DNA of 64,000 bases from Rhynchopus euleeides. Its lineage: Eukaryota; Euglenozoa; Diplonemea; Diplonemida; Diplonemidae. The stretch is from assembly GCA_963210315.1 (NCBI GenBank), contig OY723248.1, positions 1,442,727 to 1,506,726 on the forward strand, in the 5' to 3' direction. The notes below the pieces were generated by a model, which was given only the letters and a program-made list of their open reading frames with translations, was not told the origin of the DNA and made no database searches. Shown piece by piece: positions 21,943 to 33,125 of this stretch; the stretch's first letter is position 1; each line of letters opens with the position of its first letter. Made by a program: the position numbers and the translations under genes.

Positions 21943-23271
21943 ATGCTGACCAGCCAGACCGACTGCAGGATGGACGAGGTGTCTCAGGGGCGGCGGCCCT
22001 CACAGGAGGTGGTGGTTGAGGTGCTCCTCCACCCCAACGCGGTGCTGAAGGAGGACATCAGGCCTGTTGCGGAACGGGTTGCACGGAGCATGATCCACGT
22101 CTTCAGCCCTGCGAAGGAGGTGCCCTGCGGGCATGTCAAAGAGCTGCGGAGTGCGGTGAAGACGATGCGGATTGACGACTCGTTGGATCGTGTCATATCT
22201 CCGGATGATGCCCGCATCGCTGTGAGAGTCGCTCGCCTCAACAGCGACACCAGCTTTGTCGAAGGAGCGGAGGACAACCTCTTCGAAGAGGGCGGGGGTA
22301 ACGCCGACGAAACAGCCGCCTGCGAGGTGACCCCTCTCCCCCACACCTCCCTCCTCGGCCTGTGGGAGTCGCTCTACTTCGACACCGCGCCGCGGGGCTG
22401 CGTCACCCACCTCCCTGCAGGCGAAACCCCTCCGAAGCACTGCGGCGCCCTCAAGTCACACCTCCTCTCCTATGCGCGGGCGGGGTTGCTTCTGGCGGAC
22501 TTCAACATCGACACATCTCTGGTGTCGTGGAACCGTGTGATCCTCTTCCACGGCCCCCCCGGGACAGGGAAGACCTCGCTGTGCAGGGCGTTGGCGCAGA
22601 AGCTGAGCATTTCCCTGTCGGACCGCTATGAGGAGAGCGCGCTGGTTGACATCAACACCCACAGCCTCTTCAGCAAGTGGTTCAGCGAGAGCGGGAAGCT
22701 GGTGATGAAGCTGTTCCGCAAGGTGCGTGAGATGGCGGACGACCCCTCCCGGCTCGTCATTCTCCTCATCGATGAAGTGGAGAGTCTTGCCGCAGCGCGC
22801 AAGGCTGCGCTGTCCTCCTCTGAGCCCTCGGATGCGATCCGTGTGGTGAATGCGCTTCTGACGCAGCTTGACGCGATGAGGCGGTATCCCAACGTGCTGA
22901 CGCTCTGCACCAGCAACATCACAGAGGCGATCGATCTGGCTTTTGTGGACCGTGCGGACTGCAAGATCTTCATCGGAAACCCAGGGTTCCAGGCACGCCA
23001 GCACCTCCTCATGCAGTCAGTCAACGAGCTGGTCGACAAGCGCCTCATCGCCGGGTCCCACCTCACAGAGGAGGACACCGCATCTCTCCTCGGCCCCCTG
23101 CTGAAGCAGCTGGATGGCTGCTCCGGACGTTTCCTCCGCAAGCTCCCATTCCTCGCCTTCGTGGCGATGTCCCCTCCCAGGCCCGGTGTGGATCTGAATG
23201 GGTACGCCCAGGCGCTGTGCCGTGCGGCAGAGAGGGAGCTGGCGGATCGGCAGACGTTGGAGCACCCTTAG
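21943..23271 (+). CDS. PCH2: PCH2/TRIP13-type AAA+ ATPase
   Basis: Single-exon gene of 442 codons. Pch2/TRIP13 is a hexameric AAA+ remodeller that unfolds the N-terminus of HORMA proteins (Mad2, Hop1/HORMAD) in checkpoint silencing and meiotic axis control. Visible features: Walker A GPPGTGKT at 204-211; Walker B ILLIDE with the acidic pair at 277-278; sensor 1 in CTSNIT; an arginine-finger region FVDRADCK; and the family-typical sensor 2 block SGRFLRKLPFLA near residue 394-405. The N-terminal 140 residues match the expected adaptor-binding domain in size. Total length is close to human TRIP13 (432). A second ATG at 21970 lies one base after CTGCAG and would give a protein starting MDEV, as TRIP13 does (from memory), so it may be the true start. 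No HORMA partner is in the window. Confidence 0.95.
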   Translation: MLTSQTDCRMDEVSQGRRPSQEVVVEVLLHPNAVLKEDIRPVAERVARSMIHVFSPAKEVPCGHVKELRSAVKTMRIDDSLDRVISPDDARIAVRVARLNSDTSFVEGAEDNLFEEGGGNADETAACEVTPLPHTSLLGLWESLYFDTAPRGCVTHLPAGETPPKHCGALKSHLLSYARAGLLLADFNIDTSLVSWNRVILFHGPPGTGKTSLCRALAQKLSISLSDRYEESALVDINTHSLFSKWFSESGKLVMKLFRKVREMADDPSRLVILLIDEVESLAAARKAALSSSEPSDAIRVVNALLTQLDAMRRYPNVLTLCTSNITEAIDLAFVDRADCKIFIGNPGFQARQHLLMQSVNELVDKRLIAGSHLTEEDTASLLGPLLKQLDGCSGRFLRKLPFLAFVAMSPPRPGVDLNGYAQALCRAAERELADRQTLEHP

Positions 23272-24011
23272 AGGGGTGGGGGGTGGAGGGGGGGAGTTTT
23301 TTTTGTTTGTTTTGCGCGTCTCTTGGCTTGCAGTCTCTAAGCTGTCTGTGTGTGGGAGTGCCCACATCCCGCCCGCCGCGCGGTGTCTCGTAGATTATAT
23401 GCTTGTTGTAGAAATGGGGTGGGTGGGTGGGTGGGGGAGGGGGGAGATGAAAGACAACCTTTTGTAGGCCGTTGCTGCGTGAGGTTCAGGCTGGCATCCA
23501 GGAGTCTCTCGACCTCAGCAGGTATGATGATGCAGGAGGGTGGGGTCGGCAAGAGTAGAGGTTCGGCCTCTGCGTGTCGCTCCCCGGTACACCCCCTGCG
23601 TGCGCAATGTATGTGTGGCAATGTATGTCGTGGCGCACGAGGCATTGCATTCTCTTCGCTATTGCGCCACAACAGAGAGCTGTGTTGTGGAGATGTAGAT
23701 GGAAGGAGGCGAGTCGAGTGGAGGAAGACAGTGCAGCAGATGTGAGATACGAACCTGTTCGCCTATGCAACCCTCTCCCTGGTTCTCTTTGACGGGATGT
23801 GCAGTGCAGGTCTGCTTGCTCTCGCTTTGAGGGTTTTCGCTACGGTGCCGAAAACGGTGCGATTTAGTGCATTTCCTTCGATATGTCAGTGAAACTCGCC
23901 GAAATTTTCCGGGGGAAAAAACAGCAGCGAAGACACCATTTGTCTCTCTTTCGGCCCGCCCTAGCGTTCACTACCCACCGCCCAATAGGTTATTCAGCCA
24001 AACACCCAAGG
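23272..24011. other. Intergenic between PCH2-like and first BILBO1-like gene
   Basis: No gene seen. It contains G-rich runs just after the stop codon. TTATTCAG at 23990-23997 is a weak acceptor-like site 14 bases before the next ATG, with a stronger pyrimidine tract at 23941-23962. Confidence 0.45.
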
Positions 24012-26259
24012 ATGCACGTCATCTTTGTCGCGACGGACATGAATGGCTCAAAGCTCAACTACGAGCTTGAGTTCCAGGTTCAGCCGTCGGTAGGCGAGCT
24101 GATTCGTCACATCGAGAGTGTTTTCACTGAGGAGAACCGCTTCCGCAAGGTGCCCCAGGGGTACAAGGTGTCGAAGCTGAACGTGGTGGACGACACGACG
24201 GAGGACTGGGTGGAGGTCCTTTCGCAGGGCCAGCTGAAGAACTACTGCCAGGTGTACTCCTTCCAGCCGCACAGCACGCAGCTCACGGAGACGCAGGGGC
24301 ACATCCCTGCCGCCATCAAGCCGAGGCACCTGGCGATTGCGAGCATCCCATACGCATCGCCGCAGCCAGCGGGGCTGCCCGCCATGCCTCCCATGATGGC
24401 CTCTGCACCTGCACCTGCCCCTGCGGCCGGTGTGGCGGCGTACCACCCGCCTGCGGCTGCACCTGCACCTGCTGGCGGGTTCTACAGCACTGCAAACTAC
24501 TCTACGTCGGTCCCCAGGTCCGCCTCGCTGCCGGCGGCGCAGCAGCAGCACCAGGTGGTGGGGGCAGCGCAGGTGCGCCTGCTGCCGCAGGATGCTTCGC
24601 ATGACGAGAAGGTGCGTGCCTGCTTCGAGGGGCTCGATGCGAACACCAACCGTGTCATCGAGTTGGATGAGTTCAAGCGCGGCTTCCAGATGTTTGGGAT
24701 GGACTTCTCAGCAGCCACGATGGACGATCTGTTCCTGAAGGGCGACATGGACAGCGATGGCGTGCTGTCCTTCCCCGAGTGGCAGCGCTTTGCAGAGCTG
24801 TACCCCACGATGCTGGACTCGCTGTACTTCCGCCTCAAGTCCCACTGGGAGATTGTGGCGGCAAAGAACGAGCTGGACAACATCGCGGGGTCTGTGCAGC
24901 AGATGCAGGTATGTGGCCTCCAGGCATATTTGAGCGTGTGGTGTTGTATTTGTCGTGTTGGGAAACCGGGGTGTGCCGTCGGCCTCTGAGAGTGGGCCGT
25001 GGGTGGAACCGGGACCTTGGGGCTGGGGCTCGAGAGCCAAGCCGAGAGGAAGGAAAGGGGCTGCTGCTGTGTCCTGTGCCTGTACCACCCCCTTGTTGCA
25101 GGATGTTGAGCGCCAGGCGAAAGCGGCTCTCGACCAGGCCCAGCTGGATGCAGATGAAGCGGAGCGCCGTGTTGCTGACGCGGTATGTGCGTGGCCTTCT
25201 GTGCTGCCATGTCTGGTGCCCTCTGCCGCCTTCTGCTACCCTCTGCCGCCCTGCCCCTCTCTGCAGGACCGTGCCGCAGCCGACGCCCAGAACAGGGCAA
25301 GGGCAGCTGACGATGCAGCACGCGAAGCGGTATGCGCTGCTCACATTGGCCGTGCCTGGCCCTACCCCAAACACACCTGACACAGATCCGCGACATCGAG
25401 CGCAACGCGCAGATCAAGGCTGACCGCGAGCGGCAGGTCAACGCCGAGCGCGAGCGCGAGAGGCAGGGCCAGCTGACCACACAGCACGTATGCCGGAGGG
25501 GCCGCCTGCCAGCAACACCAACACCACCACAAAGTGGTCCACTCAGTCAAAACACAGCCACCACCACACCACACCACCAACACCATCACCACCCACTCCT
25601 CCCTGCAGACGTCACGCGACCTGGAGGGTGCCCAGCGCAAGATGCAGCAGGTGCACGCCGCCATCGGCGAGGCGGAGGCAGCAGAGCGCCGTGCCGCACA
25701 GATGCTCGCTGATGCGCAGCGCGAGCTTGCCCGCCTGCGCGGCGTGGCGGACCAAACCTCTGCCGACGTTGCCGCAGCAGCAGACCGCCACAACCGCGCC
25801 CTCGGCGAGCACGACGGACGCGGGCTGGAGGAGAGCATGATGCTGCTGAACCAGGCGGAGAACGACCTCGCCGCCAGCGAAGCGCGCCAGCGTGACCTCC
25901 AGAACGCCGCGGCAGCCGCCGCCGCTGCTGCCGCAGAGCTTGGGCGTGCGCAGGAGGACGCAATGCGCCAGGCTGCCGTTGTGCGTGAGCAGCAGGAGCC
26001 TGCACGCCACCGCTGGATGGAGTCGCAGAACGACGTGGAGCGGCATCTGCGTGTCGTGTCGGAGAAGGAGAGCGAGCTGGCGCAGGAGATCTCGCGGAAG
26101 CGCCTCCTGCACTCTCAGGAGAAGAACCTTGTGGAGGAGGAGGTGCGCCTCCGCGAGCAGCGCGAGAACCTCGAGGTGAAGGAAGGCGCGCTGCGAAACG
26201 CGCACACCTCCTTCTTCAAGCAGCCCGTGCGTCACCAGAGCGGCCCTTACGGGTATTAG
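24012..26259 (+). CDS. BILBO1-like EF-hand coiled-coil protein, paralogue 1
   Basis: Five exons: 24012-24908, 25102-25182, 25267-25329, 25386-25487 and 25609-26259 (299, 27, 21, 34 and 217 codons with the stop), giving 597 residues. All introns are phase 0 and start GTATG. Residues 1 to about 105 form a ubiquitin-like N-domain with the family blocks VSKLNVVDDTTEDWVEV and CQVYSFQPHST. A Pro/Ala-rich linker follows. Two canonical EF-hand loops are at 209-220 (DANTNRVIELDE) and 245-256 (DMDSDGVLSFPE). From about 290 on it is a continuous Ala/Arg/Glu coiled coil, ending in the conserved tail EEVRLREQRENLEVKEGAL. Order and length match Trypanosoma BILBO1 (about 587 residues), the scaffold of the flagellar pocket collar. 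A calcium-responsive cytoskeletal role is inferred. The next gene downstream is a close paralogue. Confidence 0.9.
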
Positions 26260-26834
26260 AGAATATAATGTGCGACGCACGTCGACCGTTGTCAAGCGGG
26301 CCACCCCCAGCCCATTTTTTTAGATTATTTTTGCTGTTCCCTGTATTTCCTCCCTCCCACACGAAACAAAAAAATAGTTTGTTCTTTTTGTTGTTGTGGC
26401 AGGGCCGCCTGTCGCTGGTCCATTGTACACATGTCGCACCCACCCACACCCACACCCACAACTCCCCTTGTCTCACACACTGTGTGTATTCCTTTGCCGT
26501 ATTCCCCGATTTCGGGGAGGGGGGAGGGGGAACCCCCCACCCACTGTGTGCCAGGGTAGTCTCCGCCAACGCACACCCTGTCCGTCCCTGTCTCTCTTGT
26601 TCTCCCTTCCCCTCACCCCCCCCCCCCTCCCGACACGAACCATCGAGCCGTGGGTGGGCAAGCCAAGTTCAGTTGAGTAGTGAACCACCGCAGCAGTGTC
26701 CCTTCCCCCCTCACCCACCTACCCCCTCGGCCTGTTGCTGCTTCATGCATGCGTGTTGGGGTGGGTCGGGGCAAGCAGCAAACAACACCATCCCATGCAT
26801 GTCCTCCGACAGAGGGAGTCGCACTGCTCGCAAG
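26260..26834. other. Intergenic between BILBO1-like paralogues 1 and 2
   Basis: Pyrimidine-rich on the + strand (26590-26640 and 26700-26735). GTCCTCCGACAG at 26801-26812 is an acceptor-like site, 22 bases before the next ATG. No gene. Confidence 0.5.
26801..26812 (+). other. Acceptor-like site before BILBO1-like paralogue 2
   Basis: GTCCTCCGACAG, with the first downstream ATG at 26835 opening the gene. Confidence 0.4.
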
Positions 26835-29425
26835 ATGCCATTCACGGTGTGTGTCGCGTCTGATGTGTATGGCTCCAAGATAAACTTGGAGCTGGACTTC
26901 CCCTACGCGCCGTCGCTGTCGGAGCTTACATCGGTATGGATCACAGCAACAGAGGGGCCTGCACTCTGAAGTGTAGTGTAGGAAGGAGCTCGGGAATGTC
27001 TGAGTCAATGGGGTCATGTGTGGAATGTTGTGACGCAGAGTCCCAAGAAGGCCCGCTGTCTTCTCTTGGTGGGTCTTCTTGCCTTCTTTGATTTGCTGTT
27101 GGCCTCGGTGGACCTTGCCCCCTCGCTATCCCTTCTTCTCTCCCTGCAGACGACGGAGGCTGCGTTCAACTCGGAGCAGCAGGGGCGCCGGCCCAACAGC
27201 CCTTCCTTCCAGGTGTCGAAGTTCCACGTGGTGGACGCTATCACCGACGACTGGGTTGAGGTGATCGGGGCGCACCAGCTGCGGCACCAGTGCCAGGTGT
27301 ACGCCTTCCAGCCGCACAGCACGCGCTACACCGAGAGCCAGGGGCACATCCCTGCCGCTCAGCGCCCCCGCCCGGGGTACCGTGGGCCTGGCGCGCCCAT
27401 GACGGGCTCCATGACGATGGGTGTGGCTGCCGGTGCGTCATCTGCAAGCTACTCGCACACCATCAACCAGCACGGCTCTTCACCCGGGGGTGTGCGCAGC
27501 GACTACGGCTACTCCAACGGCGCCGGCAACAACTACGGTGTCCCGCCCCCGCCTGCCTTCCCTGCTGCGGTGGCAGTGCCCGGCGCCCCGTCGATGCCTG
27601 ACAATGCCTCGCACGACGACAAGGTGCGTATCCTGTTTGAGCTGACGGATGCCAACAACAACCGTGTGGTGGAGTCGGACGAGCTGAAGCGCATCATGCA
27701 CATGGTGCACATCGACTTCTCGCAGCTCACCATCGAGGACCTCTTCCGCAAGGGCGACCACGACAAGGATGGCGTCATCAACTTCCCCGAGTGGCAGCGC
27801 TTCGCAGAGCTGTACCCCACCCTGATGGACTCGATGTACTACAGGCTGAAGGCGCATTGGGACCACCTTGCAGGCGAGGCTCAGGTTGAAGCGGCACGCC
27901 ACCTGCGCGCCCAGTTTGAGGTATGGCAGGATAGCTGAGAGGCAGTGTTGGCAGGGGTTGGGTGAGTGCCTGCGGTCATAGGGGAGGGTGTTGGGTGTTG
28001 GGTGTCTGCCCCCTGCCACCGCACGTCACGCTCCTGTGCCTGCGCCACCACGCCACTGCTGCAGGCTAACGAGAGGGCAGCGAAGGAGGCCTTCGACAGG
28101 TCGCAGATCGAGGCGGAGGATGGGCAGCGCCGCCTCACAGATGCAGACCGCGCCGCGGCCGATGCTGCCGCAAGGCAGCGTGGTGCGGAGGACGCTGCAA
28201 GGGACGGGGTATGTTCAGAGAGGCAGCAGCGGTGTGTGTCTTTCTTCGAACAACCGGGATGTCGGGTTGTCACTATTTTGCTGTCGGGATCGGCAGCGCG
28301 GTTGGGTTGCTGTGGCGGCACGGCAGGGTCGATCAGACAGGCCGCCTACCAGAGGCCTGATTTGCCACCGCGCCACCATTTCCCAACCAACAGGTGCGTG
28401 ATGTCGACACGGCGAAGGCGGCACGTGCTGACCGTGAGAGGGAGCTTGCGGCAGAGCGTGAGCGCGAGCGCCAGGCACAGCAGCGCGCAGCAGAGGTATG
28501 CACAGTGGAGGTTGCTGAGGGGGGGTGCCTGGCTGCACTGCCGGCACAACCCGCCCGCTCTTGGTGGGGTGCAGCCATTTGCCCATCATTGCTGCGAAGC
28601 ACGGCAAGCCATGATCTGTGCAGGGCACCCACATCACACACCAACACCCACCTCCCCCACCCACAGGCCGCCCGCGAGCTGGATGCCGCACAGCGCCGCC
28701 TGCAGTCAGCACAGCAGGGCCTGGCCGATGCCGATGCCGCAGAGCGCCGGGCAGCACAGGCACTGCACGACGCGCAGCGGGAGCGCGAGCGTCAGGCAGG
28801 CGTGGTGGAGCAGTCTGCGGCAGATGCCCAGCGTGCACAGGACCGACACAACCAGCTGATGAGCGACATCCCACGTGCGCTGGAGGAGGCTGCGTCACGC
28901 CTGCAGGCGGCGGAGCGGGAGCTGGCAGCCGCCGACCAGCGGCAGCGCGACCTGGGGTCTGCGGCGTCTGATGCAGCGGGCCAGGCAGCGGAGGCGGCAC
29001 GCATGCGTGACGAGCTGATGCGCATCCTGCAGGGCCTCCGCGACAGGCAGGAGCCGTCGCGCCTGGCGTGGCTCGAGGCACAGCGTGCCCTCGAGGAGCA
29101 CGACCGCGCCATCTCCGAGCTCGAAGCACAGCTTGCCGCAGAACGAGAGAAGCGGCGGGCGCTCGACGACCAGGAGCGCCAACTGGTCGAGCAGGAGGTT
29201 CGCCTCCGCGAGCAGCGAGAGAGCCTCGAAGAAAAGGAAGGCGCACTCCGCGATGCACACAACAACTTCTTCAGCACCGCGAACAGGGCCTCCCCTGGGC
29301 GTTCGGCTTCCCGCTCGCCTGCGCTGGGCGCACGCTCCCCTGTCACTTCGACGTACGAGAGGAACACTTACACTTCCTCGTCCTACAACGCCAACGCGGC
29401 TGCCTCTTCGCGGAAGTACTACTAA
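26835..29425 (+). CDS. BILBO1-like EF-hand coiled-coil protein, paralogue 2
   Basis: Five exons: 26835-26933, 27150-27920, 28065-28208, 28394-28495 and 28667-29425 (33, 257, 48, 34 and 253 codons with the stop), giving 624 residues. All four introns are phase 0 with GTATG donors. The first intron splits the ubiquitin-like domain after residue 33, which no other paralogue shows. N-domain blocks include FTVCVASDVYGSKINLELDF, VSKFHVVDAITDDWVEV and CQVYAFQPHSTRYTES. EF-hand loops are at 200-211 (DANNNRVVESDE) and 236-247 (DHDKDGVINFPE), 36 residues apart as in the paralogues. The coiled coil runs from about 285 to 575 and closes with QEVRLREQRESLEEKEGAL. A Ser-rich tail of about 50 residues (SPGRSASRSPALGARSP) may be a phosphorylation target. 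The 48-codon exon equals exons 2 and 3 of paralogue 1 (27+21) without the intron between them. Confidence 0.9.
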
Positions 29426-29638
29426 GCCTGGCGAGTCTTGCCCTCTTGTGTATCGCTTTGCATGCCCTGGCGGTCGGCACATGCCTCGTGCGGCGCTGGC
29501 CCGCCGCCTTGCCGCAACGGGTGGGCCCCAGAGAGCACTGCACTGCCCTGGGAAAGCGCCGCCCGCCAGAGCAACGCAAGGCCTTAGATTACCCTGTTGT
29601 TTCATCCCCCGCCCCCCCCCCCCCCCCCCCCGCACCCA
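29426..29638. other. Short intergenic region after BILBO1-like paralogue 2
   Basis: 213 bp of 3' flank ending in a long poly-C run (29610-29631) and GCACCCA just before the palindrome. Confidence 0.5.
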
Positions 29639-29681
29639 CACGGTGGGATCTTGTAAATTTTACATGTATAACTACAAGTAT

Positions 29682-31361
29682 GGAGGGTGTCCGGTACTCC
29701 GGATTTTCCTGATTTTTCCCGATTTTCCGAAAGTTTTGCCACTGGTTGACACAAGGGCAAATTTCGAGCAAAATCCGAAAATCGGGAAAAATCGGGAAAA
29801 ATCAGGAAATCCAGGGGGGGCCACCGGAGACCCTCCCCGAAAAAATCCGATTTTTTTGGGTCGAAAAAAAAATTTTTTTTCCGACCCGAAAATCTGTATC
29901 TGCGGACTGCCACACTCTGAAAAACCGAAAAATTTCCGAAAAAAATCGAAAATTTTGGCCTTTCCTGGCCTGTGTGGTCCCAAAGGGCCCAGGTTGCCCG
30001 GTTTTTCACCCAAAAACACCCCAAAAATTTTTCCGCCGTTTCACCCCCCCAGAATCTAGGAGGGTGTCCGGTACTCCGGATTTTCCTGATTTTTCCCGAT
30101 TTTCCGAAAGTTTTGCCACTGGTTGACACAAGGGCAAATTTCGAGCAAAATCCGAAAATCGGGAAAAATCGGGAAAAATCAGGAAATCCAGGGGGGGCCA
30201 CCGGAGACCCTCCCCGAAAAAATCCGATTTTTTTGGGTCGAAAAAAAAATTTTTTTCCGACCCGAAAATCTGTATCTGCGGACTGCCACACTCTGAAAAA
30301 CCGAAAAATTTCCGAAAAAAATCGAAAATTTTGGCCTTTCCTGGCCTGTGTGGTCCCAAAGGGTCCAGGTTGCCCGGGTTTTCACCCAAAAACACCCCAA
30401 AAATTTTTCAAGGACGTCGGTAAAGCCGAGCCCTTTGTACAACCGTTTCACTCTGACTTCTGTCTGTCTGTCCTGTGTGCCATCAGTGTGTCCCCGTTCC
30501 AGTGATTCCGCTCCATCCCATTGAGTGTCTCTCAGTTCTGCTCGTTCTGACAGTGGAGGTGGTCTCCTGCGACTGCGTCGGTTTCTTGGCTGCCCCGTGT
30601 CTGCAGTTCCACTTGTGTCATGGACTCGTTGTGGTTACTGGTGCTCTGCAATATTTTTGCTGCTGCTCGTTAGTTCCGTCCCGTTTCATTCCCAGCTGCT
30701 CAGGGAGAGCTGCCCTGTGTTTGCCGCAAAGGGCGCTGCTGATCCTTGTTCCTCATCGCGTTGTGACTCCCATTCAGCCTGGCGGGGCAGTCTTCAGCGT
30801 TCAAACTACCTGATAGTTCCCGAAGTTCGCGGATTCCGCCGCTCATCTTGCACCATATGGGCACCAAGCCGGCAACGATAGCCTGTGGCGTTGAGGCGCC
30901 ATCGGCTGTCTCCCGGAGCATTTCCAACCTCACATCCGTGAGGCCACCCAGGTTTGTGGGTTCCATAAAGAACTCAGGCGGGTGCCGCTCTCGTACCCCC
31001 GCATGCCTCACCCGCCGCGAACGAGGGAGGCCGCCACGCATGAGGAGCTTCTCTTCGCCACCTCCCGCTGCTCGTCAGTCAGGGAGCTACACCCCGTTTT
31101 TTCGGTTGAAGTTTTTTCAGATCAGAGTTGCACCCACCGTTTCTCTCCGTCCAGCCCGAGAATGTCGAACCCTGAAAAATCGACAACACCCCACATCCTG
31201 CACCTGAGACGCGGCTTCCTTATCTGAGGGGCCGCGTCCAAATACACGGACTTTGCTAAACTGGACCCAACTCCCCACACCCTTTTTTTTGCCATTTTTT
31301 CAAAAAATCCCCCAAAATTTTCCAAATTTTTCAAAAATTTCCTAAATTTAGGACACCCTCC
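29682..31361. mobile_element. 3-bp-TSD TIR element, copy B, nested in the palindrome
   Basis: Bounded by GGAGGGTGTCC / GGACACCCTCC with TAT on each side (29679-29681, 31362-31364). The empty site ACAAGTATATACATG is preserved in palindrome copy 1 at about 6066, which proves the 3-bp duplication. It is 1,680 bp, longer than copy A because the first 350 bp of the left end is present twice (starting at 29682 and again at 30059, joined by a short sequence ending CTA). Elsewhere the two copies are almost identical, so this insertion is young. The minus-strand ORF at 30700-31041 is retained. Confidence 0.9.
30700..31041 (-). CDS. Conserved ORF inside 3-bp-TSD element, copy B
   Basis: 113 codons, counterpart of 8335-8676 with two amino-acid differences. 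No recognised domain. It may be a captured fragment rather than a functional gene. Confidence 0.3.
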   Translation of the reverse strand: MRGGLPRSRRVRHAGVRERHPPEFFMEPTNLGGLTDVRLEMLRETADGASTPQAIVAGLVPIWCKMSGGIRELRELSGSLNAEDCPARLNGSHNAMRNKDQQRPLRQTQGSSP

Positions 31362-31533
31362 TATATACATGTATAATACTTGCATGTCAACTATTATACA
31401 TGTATAATACATGTATATGCCTGAAATATACATGTAAAATACATGTATATCAAGTAAAAATACATGTATAATACTTGCATGTCAACTATTATACATGTAT
31501 TTTTACTTGATATACATGTATTTTACATGTATA

Positions 31534-31878
31534 CCGTATACGTAAATATTATGGAACGTAAATATTATGGAACGGGCCCATTTTTGGCCGGTCCGTTCCA
31601 TAATATTTACGTTCCAAAATATTTACAGGGCCAGTTCGGGACTCGGTGGTGAGGACGGCTTGCGTCAGGAATCGCGCGAAAAGTGCACGAGTAGGTCCCG
31701 TCAGGGACTCTGTACGCCGTCCGATCACCTGGTCCAAGTCCCCGAGTCGCAGAAAGCCCTGTAAATATTATGGAACGAAAAAAATCTGGAACGCCAACCC
31801 ACCAGCGTTCCAAAATATTTACGTTCCATAATATTTACGTTCCATAATATTTACGTTCCAAAATATTTACGTATACGG
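31534..31878. mobile_element. TA-flanked MITE nested in the palindrome (Tc1/mariner-like)
   Basis: 345 bp from CCGTATACGTAAATATT to its inverted copy, flanked by TA (31532-31533, 31879-31880). The uninterrupted palindrome reads GTATATTTCAGG at this point, confirming insertion with a 2-bp TA duplication. Subterminal regions repeat CGTAAATATTATGGAACG in both orientations. The 150-bp core is non-coding. Confidence 0.85.
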
Positions 31879-32303
31879 TATTTCAGGCATTTACATGTAT
31901 TTTACATGTATAATACTTGTCATGCAAGTATTATACATGTAAAATACTTGCATGACAAGTAAAATACTTGCATGCAAGTAAAATACATGTATTTTACTTG
32001 CATGCAAGTATTTTACATGTATAATACTTGCATGACAAGTATTATACATGTAAAATACATGTAAATGCCTGAAATATACATGTAAAATACATGTATATCA
32101 AGTAAAAATACATGTATAATAGTTGACATGCAAGTATTATACATGTATTTTTACTTGATATACATGTATTTTACATGTATATTTCAGGCATATACATGTA
32201 TTATACATGTATAATAGTTGACATGCAAGTATTATACATGTATAATACATGTATATACTTGTAGTTATACATGTAAAATTTACAAGATCCCACCGTGCAC
32301 CCA

Positions 32304-33125
32304 CCCCTCCCGTGCGATGAAGCCCTGTCCCACCTGCCCACCTGCCCCAGGCACTGCTCCCCTGAACGCTCCGCACACCCCAACTGGGTGAAATTCCCCG
32401 GAATGCAAACCCAGTTGGGGTGTGTGGTTTTGTGGGGAGGGTTGATCCTCGGGTTGGTGTGCGGGGGTGAGGGTTTTTCCTTTCTGCCTGCAGGGCTGTT
32501 TTTACTTGATTTTGTTTATTGTTTTATTAGTAGGAATATTTCACTTTATTACTTTATCACTTCAGTAGTGTAGTGAAGTGGGACAATAAAGAGGAAAATA
32601 AAGTGACTTTATTTCCCTAGGGAATCACTTTATTTCCCTGGTGGGATTCTTTATATTTGCCCACACAGCGACCCTCTTTGACGTCTCCACGTCGCAAATT
32701 CGAAAGCACCTCGGGTGGAAGCAGCTTATCATGGTCAATGTGTATGCGAGAAGCATCCAGAGCCACAAGACCTCGATGGCCGATACATTGACGAGGAGGG
32801 AGTGGGGGTGGCGCGGACGCAGACCCACAAGCTCTTCGAGAACCCACCACCCTCAACGCAGCCGCAGCAGTTTACTCAGCCAATCATGATTAACATCGAG
32901 ATGGGGGACATCGCGCAGCCCCACCTGCACTCACACCGTAATAAAGTGAAATCATCCGTACTAATAAAAATCATGTATCCAAGGCAAATAAAGGACGTAA
33001 TTTCACTCACTGGGGGTGTTTTGCACTCGAGGCCGTATTTCCCTCGCTTCGCTCGGGAAATACACCCACTCGTGCAAAACACCCCCAGCCGTGAAATAAA
33101 GTCACTTTATTTCCCTTGAATAAAT
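32304..33125. repeat. Intergenic with AATAAAGTGACTTTATTT palindromes and hairpins
   Basis: A hairpin at about 32376-32422 has stem CACCCCAACTGGGT. Palindromic AATAAAGTGACTTTATTT blocks sit at about 32595-32612 and 33092-33115. A strong hairpin at about 33010-33090 pairs CTGGGGGTGTTTTGCAC with its complement. The two palindromic blocks may mark the ends of a roughly 530-bp foldback element; boundaries are uncertain. Confidence 0.5.

Larger units (their letters stand above)
29639..32297. mobile_element. TACATGTA foldback palindrome, copy 2, with two nested insertions
   Basis: The ends CACGGTGGGATCTTG and reverse complement match copies at 6030 and 49322. Six-base direct repeats CACCCA lie on both sides (29633-29638, 32298-32303), a likely target duplication. 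The palindrome is split by a 3-bp-TSD element (29682-31361) and a TA-flanked MITE (31534-31878). Removing both leaves about 629 bp, close to the 692 and 643 bp of the other copies. Order of events: palindrome first, both insertions later. Confidence 0.9.
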
